Shown here: piece by piece, positions 55,905-64,000 of the stretch | Position numbering within the stretch: position 1 is the first letter of the stretch | How the letters are laid out: each line of letters begins with the position of its first letter | Assembly (NCBI RefSeq): GCF_000743355.1 | Contig: NZ_JQEI01000042.1 | Coordinates: forward strand, 1 to 64,000 | From: Serratia sp. Ag1 | Lineage (GTDB): Bacteria; Pseudomonadota; Gammaproteobacteria; Enterobacterales; Enterobacteriaceae | Length of the DNA stretch: 64,000 bases | Direction of reading: 5' to 3' | Position numbers and translations under genes: made by a program | Notes under the pieces: model-generated | Told to the model about the DNA's origin: nothing | The model's database searches: none | The model's input: only the letters and a program-made list of their open reading frames with translations

Positions 55905-55930
55905 AAAAAAGCCCTCGCCCGCCAAGGCGA
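55905..55930 (-). terminator. Terminator between nlpI and deaD
   Basis: A short GC-rich hairpin (GCCTTG...CGAGGGC on the minus strand) is followed by TTTTTTG, 50-75 bp past the nlpI stop. Confidence 0.6.
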
Positions 55931-55980
55931 TTACTTTGGTCAAAAAACCAATGTAATTCAGGCTGATAAATGTCCGTCAG

Positions 55981-56865
55981 CTATTGCTGGTCCGATTCCG
56001 ATAGGTCGTCTTGTTCTTGGCTCAACATCGCCAATTCCAACAATGCATAGCGGTGCTCAACAAAGTTATGAACGTTGTTAGCTACCGTCAGTTTGAACAG
56101 CGCCGAAGCGGTGTCCTTGTCCCCCAGACTTAGGTAATGTTTACCTAAATAGAAGTCAGTTTCACTGAGATGCTCAGCGAGCGAAGTGTTATCCGTTGCA
56201 TCTGCCTTGAGGCGTTCCATCAGCGATTTTTCGCTGATTTTGCCCAGGTAGAATTCGACAATATTCCATCCCCATTGCCCTCTGTTTGCCTTTTCATAAC
56301 GCTGCTGGAGCGATATGGCGGCTTTCTTGGGATCGATTTCTCTTTCCACCAGATAAAGCCACAACGAACGGAAGGGATCATTTGGATCGTCTTGATAAAA
56401 CGCCTGCAGATCATCCTGCGCCAACGGGAAGCGACCACCATAATACAGTGCGATGCCCCGGTTTAAACGCGCGTAATTGTAAGTTGGATCAAGCTCTAGT
56501 ACAGAATCAAACGCTTCATAGGCAGCATCAAAATTGCCTGCCTGCGTAAAGTAAATGCCCAGGTAGTTGAAAACTTCCGGCATATCAGGACGTATCGCCA
56601 GCGCTTGCGAGAAATCATTGCGCGCTAGTGCACGTAGCCCGAGGCTATCATACAACACACCGCGCTCATATAAAAGCTGCGCGCGCTCATCGTCCGTCAG
56701 TGCCCGGCTGGCAAGTATTTGTTCCATGCGCGCCAGGATCACTTCCTGCTGCAGCGTTGGCTGCAACGGAATAGCCAAAACGTCGTCTTTACGCCAATCA
56801 TGGTTGCTGCATCCTGCCAGCATGAGTGCTGTCGCAACATAACACCAGCGCAAGAAAGGCTTCAT
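55981..56865 (-). CDS. nlpI: Lipoprotein NlpI
   Basis: A 294-residue outer-membrane lipoprotein. The lipobox is LMLAGC (Cys19 or close to it), then TPR repeats (about 60-200, [18 protein letters not shown]). NlpI organises peptidoglycan hydrolases and acts as adaptor for the protease Prc in enterobacteria. The start at 56865 ([10 protein letters not shown]) has a GGGAG site; the longer frame to 56958 precedes any sensible signal peptide. Gene order pnp-nlpI-deaD is conserved. Confidence 0.94.
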   Translation of the reverse strand: MKPFLRWCYVATALMLAGCSNHDWRKDDVLAIPLQPTLQQEVILARMEQILASRALTDDERAQLLYERGVLYDSLGLRALARNDFSQALAIRPDMPEVFNYLGIYFTQAGNFDAAYEAFDSVLELDPTYNYARLNRGIALYYGGRFPLAQDDLQAFYQDDPNDPFRSLWLYLVEREIDPKKAAISLQQRYEKANRGQWGWNIVEFYLGKISEKSLMERLKADATDNTSLAEHLSETDFYLGKHYLSLGDKDTASALFKLTVANNVHNFVEHRYALLELAMLSQEQDDLSESDQQ

Positions 56866-56948
56866 TTCCCACTCCCGAAGACAAACATTGGATGAACGTC
56901 CTGTCCTCCGCTTGCTAATACGTGGATATCCTACCCACGCGATAAGGA

Positions 56949-56976
56949 CAGCTCCCAACCCCAGGGCGGGGAGCTG
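56949..56976 (-). terminator. Hairpin after pnp
   Basis: CAGCTCCC/GGGAGCTG pair 18 bp beyond the pnp stop without a T-tract; likely a 3' end or stabilising structure upstream of nlpI. Confidence 0.45.
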
Positions 56977-56993
56977 TAAAACTTCTGATACAG

Positions 56994-59114
56994 TTATTCT
57001 GCTTCAGGAGCTGGCGCAGCCGCCGTTTCTGGCGCTGTCGCTTCTTTGATACTCAGGCGCACACGGCCCTGACGATCAACTTCCAGCACCTTAACTGGCA
57101 CTTCCTGGCCCATCTGCAGATAGTCGGTCACTTTCTCAACGCGCTTGTCAGCGATTTGAGAGATATGTACCAGACCTTCTTTACCGCCGCCAATGGCCAC
57201 AAAAGCACCAAAATCAACGATACGGGTCACTTTACCCTGATACACGCGGCCAACTTCGATCTCAGCAGTGATCTCTTCGATGCGGCGAATCGCGTATTTC
57301 GCTTTCTCACCATCGGTAGCAGCAATTTTCACTGTACCATCATCTTCAATTTCAATGGTAGTGCCGGTCTCTTCGGTTAACGCACGGATGACCGAACCCC
57401 CTTTACCAATCACATCTTTGATCTTGTCTGGATTGATACGGATGGTGTGGATACGCGGTGCAAACTCAGAGATATCGCCACGCGGCGTGCTGATTGCCTG
57501 TTCCATAACGCCCAGAATGTGCAAACGCGCACCCTTGGCCTGGTTCAGAGCCACCTGCATGATTTCGCGGGTGATACCTTCAATTTTAATATCCATCTGC
57601 AGCGCGGTGATACCTGCACGGCTACCGGCAACTTTGAAATCCATGTCACCCAGGTGATCTTCGTCACCCAGAATGTCAGACAGCACGACAAAGTTGTCCT
57701 GCTCTTTCACCAAGCCCATCGCGATACCCGCAACCGCAGCTTTGATTGGCACACCAGCATCCATCAGCGCCAGAGAAGCACCACATACCGAAGCCATGGA
57801 AGAAGAACCGTTAGATTCAGTGATTTCAGATACCACACGCACGGTGTATGGGAAATCTTCTGGCTTAGGCATCATAGCCAATACGCCGCGTTTCGCCAGT
57901 CGACCGTGACCAATTTCACGACGCTTAGGTGAACCCACCATGCCGGTTTCACCGACAGAGTACGGAGGGAAGTTGTAGTGGAACAGGAAGGTATCGGTCT
58001 TCTCGCCCATCAGTTCATCGATGTTCTGAGCATCACGCGTCGTCCCCAGAGTGGCGGTCACCAGCGCCTGAGTTTCACCACGGGTAAACAGCGCTGAACC
58101 GTGAGTACGTGGCAATACGCCAGTACGCACGTCCAAACCACGGATCATGTCTTTTTCGCGGCCATCGATACGCGGCTCGCCACGCAGCACTCGGCTACGC
58201 ACCACGTTTTTCTCAACGTTACCCAGGATGTCCTGAATCTCTGCGGCATCCAGCGTTTCATCTTGTGCCAGCAGAGTTTCTACTACGCTGTCTTTGATCG
58301 CATCAACCTGAGCATAACGCTCTTGCTTCTCGGTGATGTGATAAGCATCGCCCAGACGGCTTTCTGCCAACTCAGCCACGCGCGCGTGCAGCGCTTCATT
58401 GACTGGCGCAGGCTGCCAATCCCACTTCGGTTTGCCCGCTTCAGCAACCAGAGCGTTAATATTCTCGATAACGACCTGCTGTTGATCGTGGCCGAATACC
58501 ACCGCACCCAGCATTTGATCTTCGCTCAGCACGTCGGCTTCAGATTCCACCATCAGCACGGCACCAGCAGTACCTGCAACAACCAGATCCAGACGGCTTA
58601 CTTTCAGCTCATCGGTAGTTGGGTTCAGCACATACTGATCGTTGATGTAACCCACGCGTGCTGCACCGATTGGGCCATTGAACGGAATACCGGACAGGCT
58701 CAGGGCAGCAGAGGCACCGATCATCGCAACGATGTCCGGGTTAATCTGTGGATTAACAGAAACCACGGTGGCGATAACCTGCACTTCGTTCAGGAAGCTA
58801 TCTGGGAACAGTGGGCGGATCGGGCGGTCAATCAGGCGAGAGGTCAGGGTTTCGCCTTCGCTCGGGCGGCCTTCACGACGGAAGAAGCTGCCTGGGATAC
58901 GGCCAGCAGCGTAAGTACGCTCCTGATAGTTCACAGTCAGCGGGAAGAAGCTCTGGCCTGGTTTGGCTTTTTTCTGGCCTACAACGGTCACGAATACGGC
59001 GGTGTCATCCATGCTCACCATAACGGCGGCGGTGGCCTGACGTGCCATCATACCGGTTTCAAGAGTAACGGTATGCTGGCCATACTGGAATTTGCGAATG
59101 ATCGGTGTCAGCAA
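56994..59114 (-). CDS. pnp: Polynucleotide phosphorylase
   Basis: A 706-residue 3'-5' exoribonuclease of the degradosome: two RNase PH domains (about 1-230 and 315-545), KH domain (about 550-615, with [17 protein letters not shown]) and S1 domain (about 620-690, [20 protein letters not shown]). The start is a TTG at 59114, read as Met, after an AAGGAT site; the family start [10 protein letters not shown] supports it, and E. coli pnp also begins with UUG as remembered. A conserved RNase III hairpin lies in its leader. Confidence 0.96.
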   Translation of the reverse strand: MLTPIIRKFQYGQHTVTLETGMMARQATAAVMVSMDDTAVFVTVVGQKKAKPGQSFFPLTVNYQERTYAAGRIPGSFFRREGRPSEGETLTSRLIDRPIRPLFPDSFLNEVQVIATVVSVNPQINPDIVAMIGASAALSLSGIPFNGPIGAARVGYINDQYVLNPTTDELKVSRLDLVVAGTAGAVLMVESEADVLSEDQMLGAVVFGHDQQQVVIENINALVAEAGKPKWDWQPAPVNEALHARVAELAESRLGDAYHITEKQERYAQVDAIKDSVVETLLAQDETLDAAEIQDILGNVEKNVVRSRVLRGEPRIDGREKDMIRGLDVRTGVLPRTHGSALFTRGETQALVTATLGTTRDAQNIDELMGEKTDTFLFHYNFPPYSVGETGMVGSPKRREIGHGRLAKRGVLAMMPKPEDFPYTVRVVSEITESNGSSSMASVCGASLALMDAGVPIKAAVAGIAMGLVKEQDNFVVLSDILGDEDHLGDMDFKVAGSRAGITALQMDIKIEGITREIMQVALNQAKGARLHILGVMEQAISTPRGDISEFAPRIHTIRINPDKIKDVIGKGGSVIRALTEETGTTIEIEDDGTVKIAATDGEKAKYAIRRIEEITAEIEVGRVYQGKVTRIVDFGAFVAIGGGKEGLVHISQIADKRVEKVTDYLQMGQEVPVKVLEVDRQGRVRLSIKEATAPETAAAPAPEAE

Positions 59115-59193
59115 AATTTAATCCTTAATTGACGGCGCGCAATCGTAATGACGACTCGACACGCCAGTGACTCAACTTGCCTTCACATTACAT

Positions 59194-59254
59194 CCTCGCG
59201 ACTAATGACAACCCTTATCTGCGCCTGAGATAAAGCCTCTCATTAGCCGCGCGA
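59194..59254 (-). ncRNA. pnp leader hairpin (RNase III/PNPase autoregulation)
   Basis: On the minus strand GCGGCTAATGA pairs with TCATTAGTCGC around GAGGCTTTATCTCAGGCGC-type loop sequence. The arms match the E. coli pnp leader from memory while the loop differs. In E. coli RNase III cuts this stem and PNPase then destabilises its own message. Conservation of the arms with loop drift supports the same control here. Confidence 0.75.
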
Positions 59255-59313
59255 ACCTCTGTAACGGAAGGACCTGATAATACATTAACCCAATTTACTT
59301 ATTCTTCGTAGAA

Positions 59314-59339
59314 GAAAGGGGCCAAATTAGGCCCCTTTC
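59314..59339 (-). terminator. Terminator between rpsO and pnp
   Basis: GAAAGGGGCC/GGCCCCTTTC with a 6-base loop, then TTCTTC on the minus strand. It corresponds to the partial terminator t1 of E. coli rpsO that limits readthrough into pnp. Confidence 0.85.
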
Positions 59340-59356
59340 TACTGAAACTTGCTCGA

Positions 59357-59626
59357 TTAGCGGCGCAGACCCAGACGCTCGATCAGGCTGGTGTAACGTG
59401 CTACATCTTTACGCTTCAGGTAGTCCAGCAGCTTACGACGCTGAGAAACCATACGCAGCAGACCACGACGGCTGTGGTGATCTTTCTTGTGCTCTGAGAA
59501 GTGGCCTTGCAGATGGTTGATCTGCGCAGTCAACAGGGCAACCTGAACTTCGGTAGAACCGCTGTCGTTAGTACCACGACCAAAGTCAGCTACGATTTTA
59601 GCTTTAGCTTCAACACTTAGAGACAT
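59357..59626 (-). CDS. rpsO: 30S ribosomal protein S15
   Basis: The 89-residue protein matches E. coli S15 in length and motifs ([21 protein letters not shown], then [25 protein letters not shown]; key motif HHSRRGLL). It binds 16S rRNA early in 30S assembly. The ATG at 59626 (MSLSVEAK) follows GGAG by 8 bases; an ATG two codons earlier is in frame but too close to the site. Confidence 0.97.
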   Translation of the reverse strand: MSLSVEAKAKIVADFGRGTNDSGSTEVQVALLTAQINHLQGHFSEHKKDHHSRRGLLRMVSQRRKLLDYLKRKDVARYTSLIERLGLRR

Positions 59627-59711
59627 TGTCATACTCCAAATTATAGATAATAAATACAGGCGCCGATCTCTAATTCAGCAACCCAATGCATAAGCTGCGC
59701 CATTCTACTCC

Positions 59712-59735
59712 TATCCCCGCCATCCTTCAAGTTGC
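59712..59735 (-). repeat. ERIC-end remnant upstream of rpsO
   Basis: TATCCCCGCCATCCTTCAAG with GTTGC after it resembles one reverse ERIC terminus (TATACCCGTCATACTTCAAG). No second end was found. Confidence 0.4.
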
Positions 59736-59759
59736 CGGGGAGCAGCGTAGCCAAGGCGA

Positions 59760-60704
59760 TCAGTCGAAATATTCTACCACCAGGCGGCGCGGCGCGACTC
59801 GCCCATCATCGGCAATCTCGCCAATGCCAATAAATTTGCGCTCTTCGCCTTCGGTGATACGGACAAGGCCAGCAGATGGCGCACCCGCAACCTGCACTGG
59901 CTGCCCCTGTTTGACATACCCTGCGACGACTGGCAGCAAATTCACTTCGGGGAAGTCTTCGGCGGGGCTATCCATCGGCATCAGCAGCGGATCAAGCAGC
60001 TCGCTTGCAGCGATCCCCTGCTCCTCGGCCTGTGCGACCAAAGCATGCAACTGTTCTAATGTCACCATACGAGCGATAGGATACTTCGCCACCTGCAAGC
60101 GACGCAGGTAAATCACATGTGCACCACACCCCAGCAATTCGCCGAGATCGTCGGTGATAGTACGAATATAGGTCCCTTTCGAACAATGGACTTCCAGCTC
60201 CAACTCATCCCCTTCCCAGCGGATAAATTGCAATTCGTAAACGGTGATACTGCGTGCCTCACGCGGTACTTCGATACCTTGTCGCGCATATTCATACAGC
60301 TTTTTACCCTGATATTTCAGCGCTGAATACATCGACGGCACCTGCTGGATATTCCCCCGGAATGTCTCCAGAGCAGCATCAAGCTGGGCTTGCGTGAAAT
60401 TCACAGGCCGTTCCTGTACCACTTGCCCATCCGCATCCGACGTATCAGTGCGCTGGCCAAGACGGGCAATCACGCGGTAACGCTTGTCAGAATCGAGCAG
60501 GTATTGTGAGAACTTGGTTGCCTCGCCCAGGCAAATCGGCAGCATGCCGGTTGCCAGCGGATCGAGCGCGCCAGTATGGCCCGCCCGATTAGCATTATAG
60601 AGGCGCTTTACTTTTTGCAGGGCGTCGTTGGACGACAGCCCTTGCGGTTTATCCAGCAACAGTACACCGTGGATATCACGGCCACGGCGACGCGGACGAC
60701 TCAT
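59760..60704 (-). CDS. truB: tRNA pseudouridine-55 synthase
   Basis: A 314-residue TruB: the catalytic aspartate is in [20 protein letters not shown] and the C-terminal PUA-like region is present. It makes pseudouridine 55 in tRNA. Its ATG shares the last base of the rbfA stop (TAATG overlap), so the two are translationally coupled. Confidence 0.96.
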   Translation of the reverse strand: MSRPRRRGRDIHGVLLLDKPQGLSSNDALQKVKRLYNANRAGHTGALDPLATGMLPICLGEATKFSQYLLDSDKRYRVIARLGQRTDTSDADGQVVQERPVNFTQAQLDAALETFRGNIQQVPSMYSALKYQGKKLYEYARQGIEVPREARSITVYELQFIRWEGDELELEVHCSKGTYIRTITDDLGELLGCGAHVIYLRRLQVAKYPIARMVTLEQLHALVAQAEEQGIAASELLDPLLMPMDSPAEDFPEVNLLPVVAGYVKQGQPVQVAGAPSAGLVRITEGEERKFIGIGEIADDGRVAPRRLVVEYFD

Positions 60705-61114
60705 TAAGCCTCCTCGTCATCGCCTGATGCAGAACGGCGCTCAGCATCATTTTTCACTACGTTGGTCACCAGGTTAGACATGCGCATCCCTTCAACCAAT
60801 GAGTTGTCGTAAGCGAAAGTCAGTTCAGGCACCACACGCAGGCGCATGGCTTTGCCCAACAGGGTGCGGATATAGCCGGAAGCGTCCTGCAACGCTTTAA
60901 TGCCATTGGTCACCAGGTCGGGATCGTGATTCTCGGTCAATACGTTCAGGAAAGTCACATAAACCTTGGCATAGGCCAAATCACGAGACACTTCTACCCC
61001 TGAAACGGTCGCCATACCAATGCGCGGATCTTTGACTTCACGCTGCAAAATGATCGCAATCTCTTTTTGCATCTCTTGTGCCACACGCTGGCCACGGCTG
61101 AATTCTTTTGCCAT
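60704..61114 (-). CDS. rbfA: Ribosome-binding factor A
   Basis: The 136-residue RbfA has the single KH-like fold ([19 protein letters not shown] at the start, [20 protein letters not shown]). It assists maturation of the 30S subunit, especially in the cold. It lies 129 bp after infB with a strong hairpin and an ERIC remnant in between. Confidence 0.96.
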   Translation of the reverse strand: MAKEFSRGQRVAQEMQKEIAIILQREVKDPRIGMATVSGVEVSRDLAYAKVYVTFLNVLTENHDPDLVTNGIKALQDASGYIRTLLGKAMRLRVVPELTFAYDNSLVEGMRMSNLVTNVVKNDAERRSASGDDEEA

Positions 61115-61136
61115 TTGAGTATCCTCCAGACAAATC

Positions 61137-61156
61137 GGGGGGCCATAAGGCCCCCC
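61137..61156 (-). other. GC hairpin in the infB-rbfA spacer
   Basis: GGGGGGCC-ATAA-GGCCCCCC is a perfect 8-bp stem with no T-tract on the minus strand, 23 bp upstream of rbfA. It may protect the infB message or affect rbfA translation. Confidence 0.55.
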
Positions 61157-61173
61157 AGAACAAATTTAAGCGT

Positions 61174-61235
61174 TATATCCATCATACTTCAGGCTGCTTC
61201 TCTGTTAGCTTGCAGCTTGAATCATTTAGGGTATA
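61174..61235 (-). repeat. Deleted ERIC element inside the infB-rbfA spacer
   Basis: TATATCCATCATACTTCAGG and CTTGAATCATTTAGGGTATA are the two ERIC termini with most of the centre missing. It begins just after the infB stop and is part of the infB-rbfA transcript. Confidence 0.7.
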
Positions 61236-61243
61236 TACCAAGC

Positions 61244-63931
61244 TTAAGCGATGGTGCGCTGGATCTCGATAATTTCGAACACTTCGATCATATCGCCAAC
61301 GCGCACGTCGTTGTAGTTCTTAACGCCGATACCACATTCCATACCGTTACGGACTTCATTGACGTCATCTTTGAAGCGGCGCAGGGATTCCAGCTCGCCT
61401 TCGTAGATAACCACGTTGTCACGCAGCACACGAATTGGGTTGTGGCGCTTAATCGTACCTTCAGTAACCATACAGCCAGCAACTGCGCCGAACTTAGGTG
61501 ATTTGAACACGTCACGCACTTCAGCCAAACCGATAATCTGCTGTTTGTACTCAGGCGCCAACATACCGCTCATCGCCTGCTTCACTTCGTCGATCAAGTT
61601 ATAGATCACGGAGTAGTAACGCAGATCCAGGCTTTCTGCTTCGATCACGCGGCGCGCAGAAGCGTCGGCACGCACGTTAAAGCCCAGGATAATGGCGTTA
61701 GATGCGGCGGCCAGAGTCGCGTCGGTTTCGGTGATCCCACCTACGCCAGAGCCGACAATCTTCACTTTCACTTCGTCGGTAGAAAGTTTCTGCAGTGAGT
61801 CAGAAATCGCCTCACATGTACCCTGTACGTCAGTTTTCAGGACGATGTTCAGTTCAGAAACTTCACCTTCGGTCATGTTAGCAAACATGTTCTCCAGTTT
61901 GGATTTCTGCTGGCGGGCCAGTTTAACTTCACGGAACTTGCCTTGACGGTACAGCGCAACTTCACGCGCTTTCTTCTCGTCACGCACCACGGTCGCTTCA
62001 TCACCCGCCGCTGGAACGCTGGACAGGCCCAGAATCTCAACCGGGATAGAAGGACCAGCAGAGGTCACTTCACGGCCCAGTTCGTCGCGCATCGCACGCA
62101 CGCGGCCATATTCGAAGCCACACAGCACGATATCGCCTTTGTTCAGCGTACCTTCCTGAACCAGCACGGTGGCTACCGGGCCACGGCCTTTATCCAGGAA
62201 CGATTCGATCACTACGCCGCTAGCCATACCGCTGCGAACCGCTTTCAGTTCAAGAACTTCAGCCTGCAGCAGGATAGCGTTCAGCAGTTCGTCGATCCCC
62301 GTACCCGCTTTCGCAGAAACGTGGACGAACTGAGCTTCACCGCCCCACTCTTCTGGCATAACACCATACTGGGACAGCTCTTGCTTGACGCGATCCGGAT
62401 CGGCCTCTGGCTTATCGATTTTGTTAACCGCAACCACCAATGGCACTTTCGCTGCCTGAGCATGCTGAATGGCTTCGATGGTTTGTGGCATCACGCCATC
62501 ATCAGCAGCGACGACCAGAACCACGATATCGGTCGCCTGAGCACCACGGGCACGCATAGAAGTAAAGGCTGCGTGGCCAGGGGTATCCAGGAAGGTGATC
62601 ATACCGTTTTCGGTTTCTACGTGATAAGCACCGATATGTTGGGTAATACCGCCAGCTTCACCCACGGCCACTTTAGTGGAGCGAATGTAGTCAAGCAGAG
62701 AGGTTTTACCGTGGTCAACGTGGCCCATGATGGTCACAACCGGCGCACGCGCTTCGGCTGCAGCACCCGTGTCACGATCGCTCATCAGCGCTTCTTCCAG
62801 CTCGTTCTCACGACGCAGGATAACTTTGTGGCCCATCTCTTCGGCAACCAGCTGTGCGGTTTCCTGGTCGAGAACCTGGTTGATGGTGGCCATGGCACCC
62901 AGCTTCATCATCGCTTTGATGACCTGAGAACCTTTTACTGCCATCTTGTTAGCCAATTCAGCAACGGTGATGGTTTCACCGATGATAACGTCACGGTTAA
63001 CCGCCTGCACCGGCTTGTTGAAGCCCTGCTGCAGAGTACTTGGCTTGCGCTTGCTTTTACCACCACGGGTCACCGCACGCGCTTCTTCACGGTCTGCTTT
63101 CGACTCGGAGAGCTTGTTGCCTTTCTTCTGTTTGGTCGCTTTACCACCGCGAGTGCGGCTGCGGCGTTCGCCTTCAACCTTGGCGTCGTTTTCATCTTCG
63201 GCAGCACGGGCGTGCTGAGAAGTGGTCACGTGGTAATCGGCGGTTTCAACTTCAGCGCTCGCTGCTTCAGCTTCGGCCCATTTATCGCCGTTTTCTTCGG
63301 CCATACGGCGCGCTTCTTCAGCGACGCGTTTGGCGTCTTCTTCAACCTTACGGCGCACTTCTTCTTCCGCTTTACGCTTCAGTTCAGCGGCTTCGGCTTC
63401 ACGGCGTGCTTTTTCTGCCTGAGCTGGCTTGGTCATTTCGTCGGTACGTTGATTGGTCACTTTTTCTTTTTCCGCTGAATTACGCTTAGCAATCTCCGCG
63501 GCCTCACGTTTGGCTTGCTCTTCGGCTGCGCGCTTCGCTTCTGCTTCGCGTTTCGCTAACTCTTCTGCTTCGCGCCGTGCCCGCTCTTCCGCTTCACGCT
63601 GTGCCTGCTCTGCCGCTTCAGCCTGTTGAGCTTCTTGCGTATCGCGATTTACATAAGTGCGTTTCTTGCGGACCTCAATTTGCACCGATTTACTTTTACC
63701 GCCGGTGCTCGGAATATTCAAGGTGCTGCGCGTTTTGCGCTGCAATGTGAGTTTACCTGGTGCACTACCGTGTTCACGGTTCAAGTGCGCCAGCAAGGTT
63801 TCTTTCTCATGCTGGGTGACAGAGTCATTCTCTGACTTGTTGATCCCAGCATCAGCAAACTGCTGTACCAGGCGATCAACTGGAGTCTGAATCTCTGCTG
63901 CCAGCGATTTTACGGTTACATCTGTCGTCAT
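61244..63931 (-). CDS. infB: Translation initiation factor IF-2
   Basis: The 895-residue IF-2 has the N-terminal IF2N module, a long Ala/Glu/Arg/Lys-rich helical linker (about 95-300), and the GTPase core: [16 protein letters not shown] (G1), DTPGHAAF (G3) and NKIDK (G4). C-terminal domains that bind formyl-Met-tRNA follow. E. coli makes shorter forms from internal starts; in-frame candidates were not resolved here. Located between nusA and rbfA as in other enterobacteria. Confidence 0.97.
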   Translation of the reverse strand: MTTDVTVKSLAAEIQTPVDRLVQQFADAGINKSENDSVTQHEKETLLAHLNREHGSAPGKLTLQRKTRSTLNIPSTGGKSKSVQIEVRKKRTYVNRDTQEAQQAEAAEQAQREAEERARREAEELAKREAEAKRAAEEQAKREAAEIAKRNSAEKEKVTNQRTDEMTKPAQAEKARREAEAAELKRKAEEEVRRKVEEDAKRVAEEARRMAEENGDKWAEAEAASAEVETADYHVTTSQHARAAEDENDAKVEGERRSRTRGGKATKQKKGNKLSESKADREEARAVTRGGKSKRKPSTLQQGFNKPVQAVNRDVIIGETITVAELANKMAVKGSQVIKAMMKLGAMATINQVLDQETAQLVAEEMGHKVILRRENELEEALMSDRDTGAAAEARAPVVTIMGHVDHGKTSLLDYIRSTKVAVGEAGGITQHIGAYHVETENGMITFLDTPGHAAFTSMRARGAQATDIVVLVVAADDGVMPQTIEAIQHAQAAKVPLVVAVNKIDKPEADPDRVKQELSQYGVMPEEWGGEAQFVHVSAKAGTGIDELLNAILLQAEVLELKAVRSGMASGVVIESFLDKGRGPVATVLVQEGTLNKGDIVLCGFEYGRVRAMRDELGREVTSAGPSIPVEILGLSSVPAAGDEATVVRDEKKAREVALYRQGKFREVKLARQQKSKLENMFANMTEGEVSELNIVLKTDVQGTCEAISDSLQKLSTDEVKVKIVGSGVGGITETDATLAAASNAIILGFNVRADASARRVIEAESLDLRYYSVIYNLIDEVKQAMSGMLAPEYKQQIIGLAEVRDVFKSPKFGAVAGCMVTEGTIKRHNPIRVLRDNVVIYEGELESLRRFKDDVNEVRNGMECGIGVKNYNDVRVGDMIEVFEIIEIQRTIA

Positions 63932-63955
63932 GCTGTTCCTTCCTGCTACAGTTTA

Positions 63956-64000
63956 TTACGCGTTGTCGCCAAACCAACAGATATTACGGGCGGCCATAAT
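63956..64000 (-). CDS. nusA: NusA, C-terminal end (runs off right edge)
   Basis: Fifteen codons read IMAARNICWFGDNA then stop, matching the conserved C-terminus of enterobacterial NusA (AARNICWFGD). It lies 24 bp upstream of infB in the same direction, the universal order. Confidence 0.9.
   Translation of the reverse strand: MMAARNICWFGDNA

Noticed and set aside
58101-59132. 343-codon plus-strand frame
   Set aside because: Antisense of pnp, no family likeness.
61943-63478. 511-codon plus-strand frame
   Set aside because: Antisense of infB, with Phe/His-rich low-complexity content.

Overview
The window looks like chromosome of a Serratia species or a close relative in the Yersiniaceae. The protein-coding content is enterobacterial throughout. 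The right end carries the conserved block nusA-infB-rbfA-truB-rpsO-pnp-nlpI-deaD. A full 127-bp ERIC element and many ERIC scars lie between genes, and GC is moderately high except in accessory patches. Assignment to genus is inference from remembered protein families; no search was run.

Layout. 1-3000: the proximal part of an E-colicin/cloacin-type bacteriocin gene that runs off the left edge, preceded in the same direction by a tail-fibre-like gene with a self-cleaving S74 chaperone domain; a near-perfect LexA box lies upstream of the pair. 3000-3690: non-coding DNA full of hairpins, including one copy of a ~135-bp dispersed repeat. 3692-12748: an ascFB beta-glucoside operon and its ascG repressor gene, separated by a sigma-54 module (AcoR-like activator, aldehyde dehydrogenase, alcohol dehydrogenase). 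12940-16121: three regulator genes (LysR, LuxR-type, LysR) with no obvious target genes. 16330-19730: yjiA-yjiX-btsT (pyruvate uptake). 20222-24467: an autotransporter with an acid phosphatase passenger, then Fur-controlled yncE. 24667-30498: a LysR gene divergent from a 3-hydroxybutyrate/acetoacetate catabolic operon. 30772-31692: ldtB, followed by a 115-bp MITE-like element. 31900-37480: the mngR-mngA-mngB mannosylglycerate system. 37524-40667: histone-deacetylase-like amidohydrolase, MFS transporter and LuxR regulator. 40981-44150: yhbS, ubiT and ubiUV (oxygen-independent ubiquinone synthesis). 44190-50486: a chaperone-usher fimbrial operon headed by its own winged-helix regulator, sitting between ubiV and yhbW, which are neighbours in E. 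coli. 52281-53734: tsuA/yeeD thiosulfate uptake genes in the place where E. coli has mtr. 53877-64000: the RNA-metabolism and translation block.

How the genes work together. Most accessory modules are self-contained sugar, alcohol or short-chain acid utilisation units with a local regulator: AscG with ascFB, AcoR-like with ald/adh, LysR with the CoA-transferase/thiolase/dehydrogenase operon, MngR with mngAB, LuxR with MFS/deacetylase. Recognisable control sites include LexA, Fur, a -24/-12 promoter with upstream palindromes, an AscG-like operator and a CRP-like site placed near -41.5. The most unusual parts are the SOS-controlled tail-fibre plus colicin pair, the phosphatase autotransporter, and the families of small mobile repeats that have modified gene ends and leaders. 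No CRISPR array, tRNA, rRNA or complete insertion sequence was seen.
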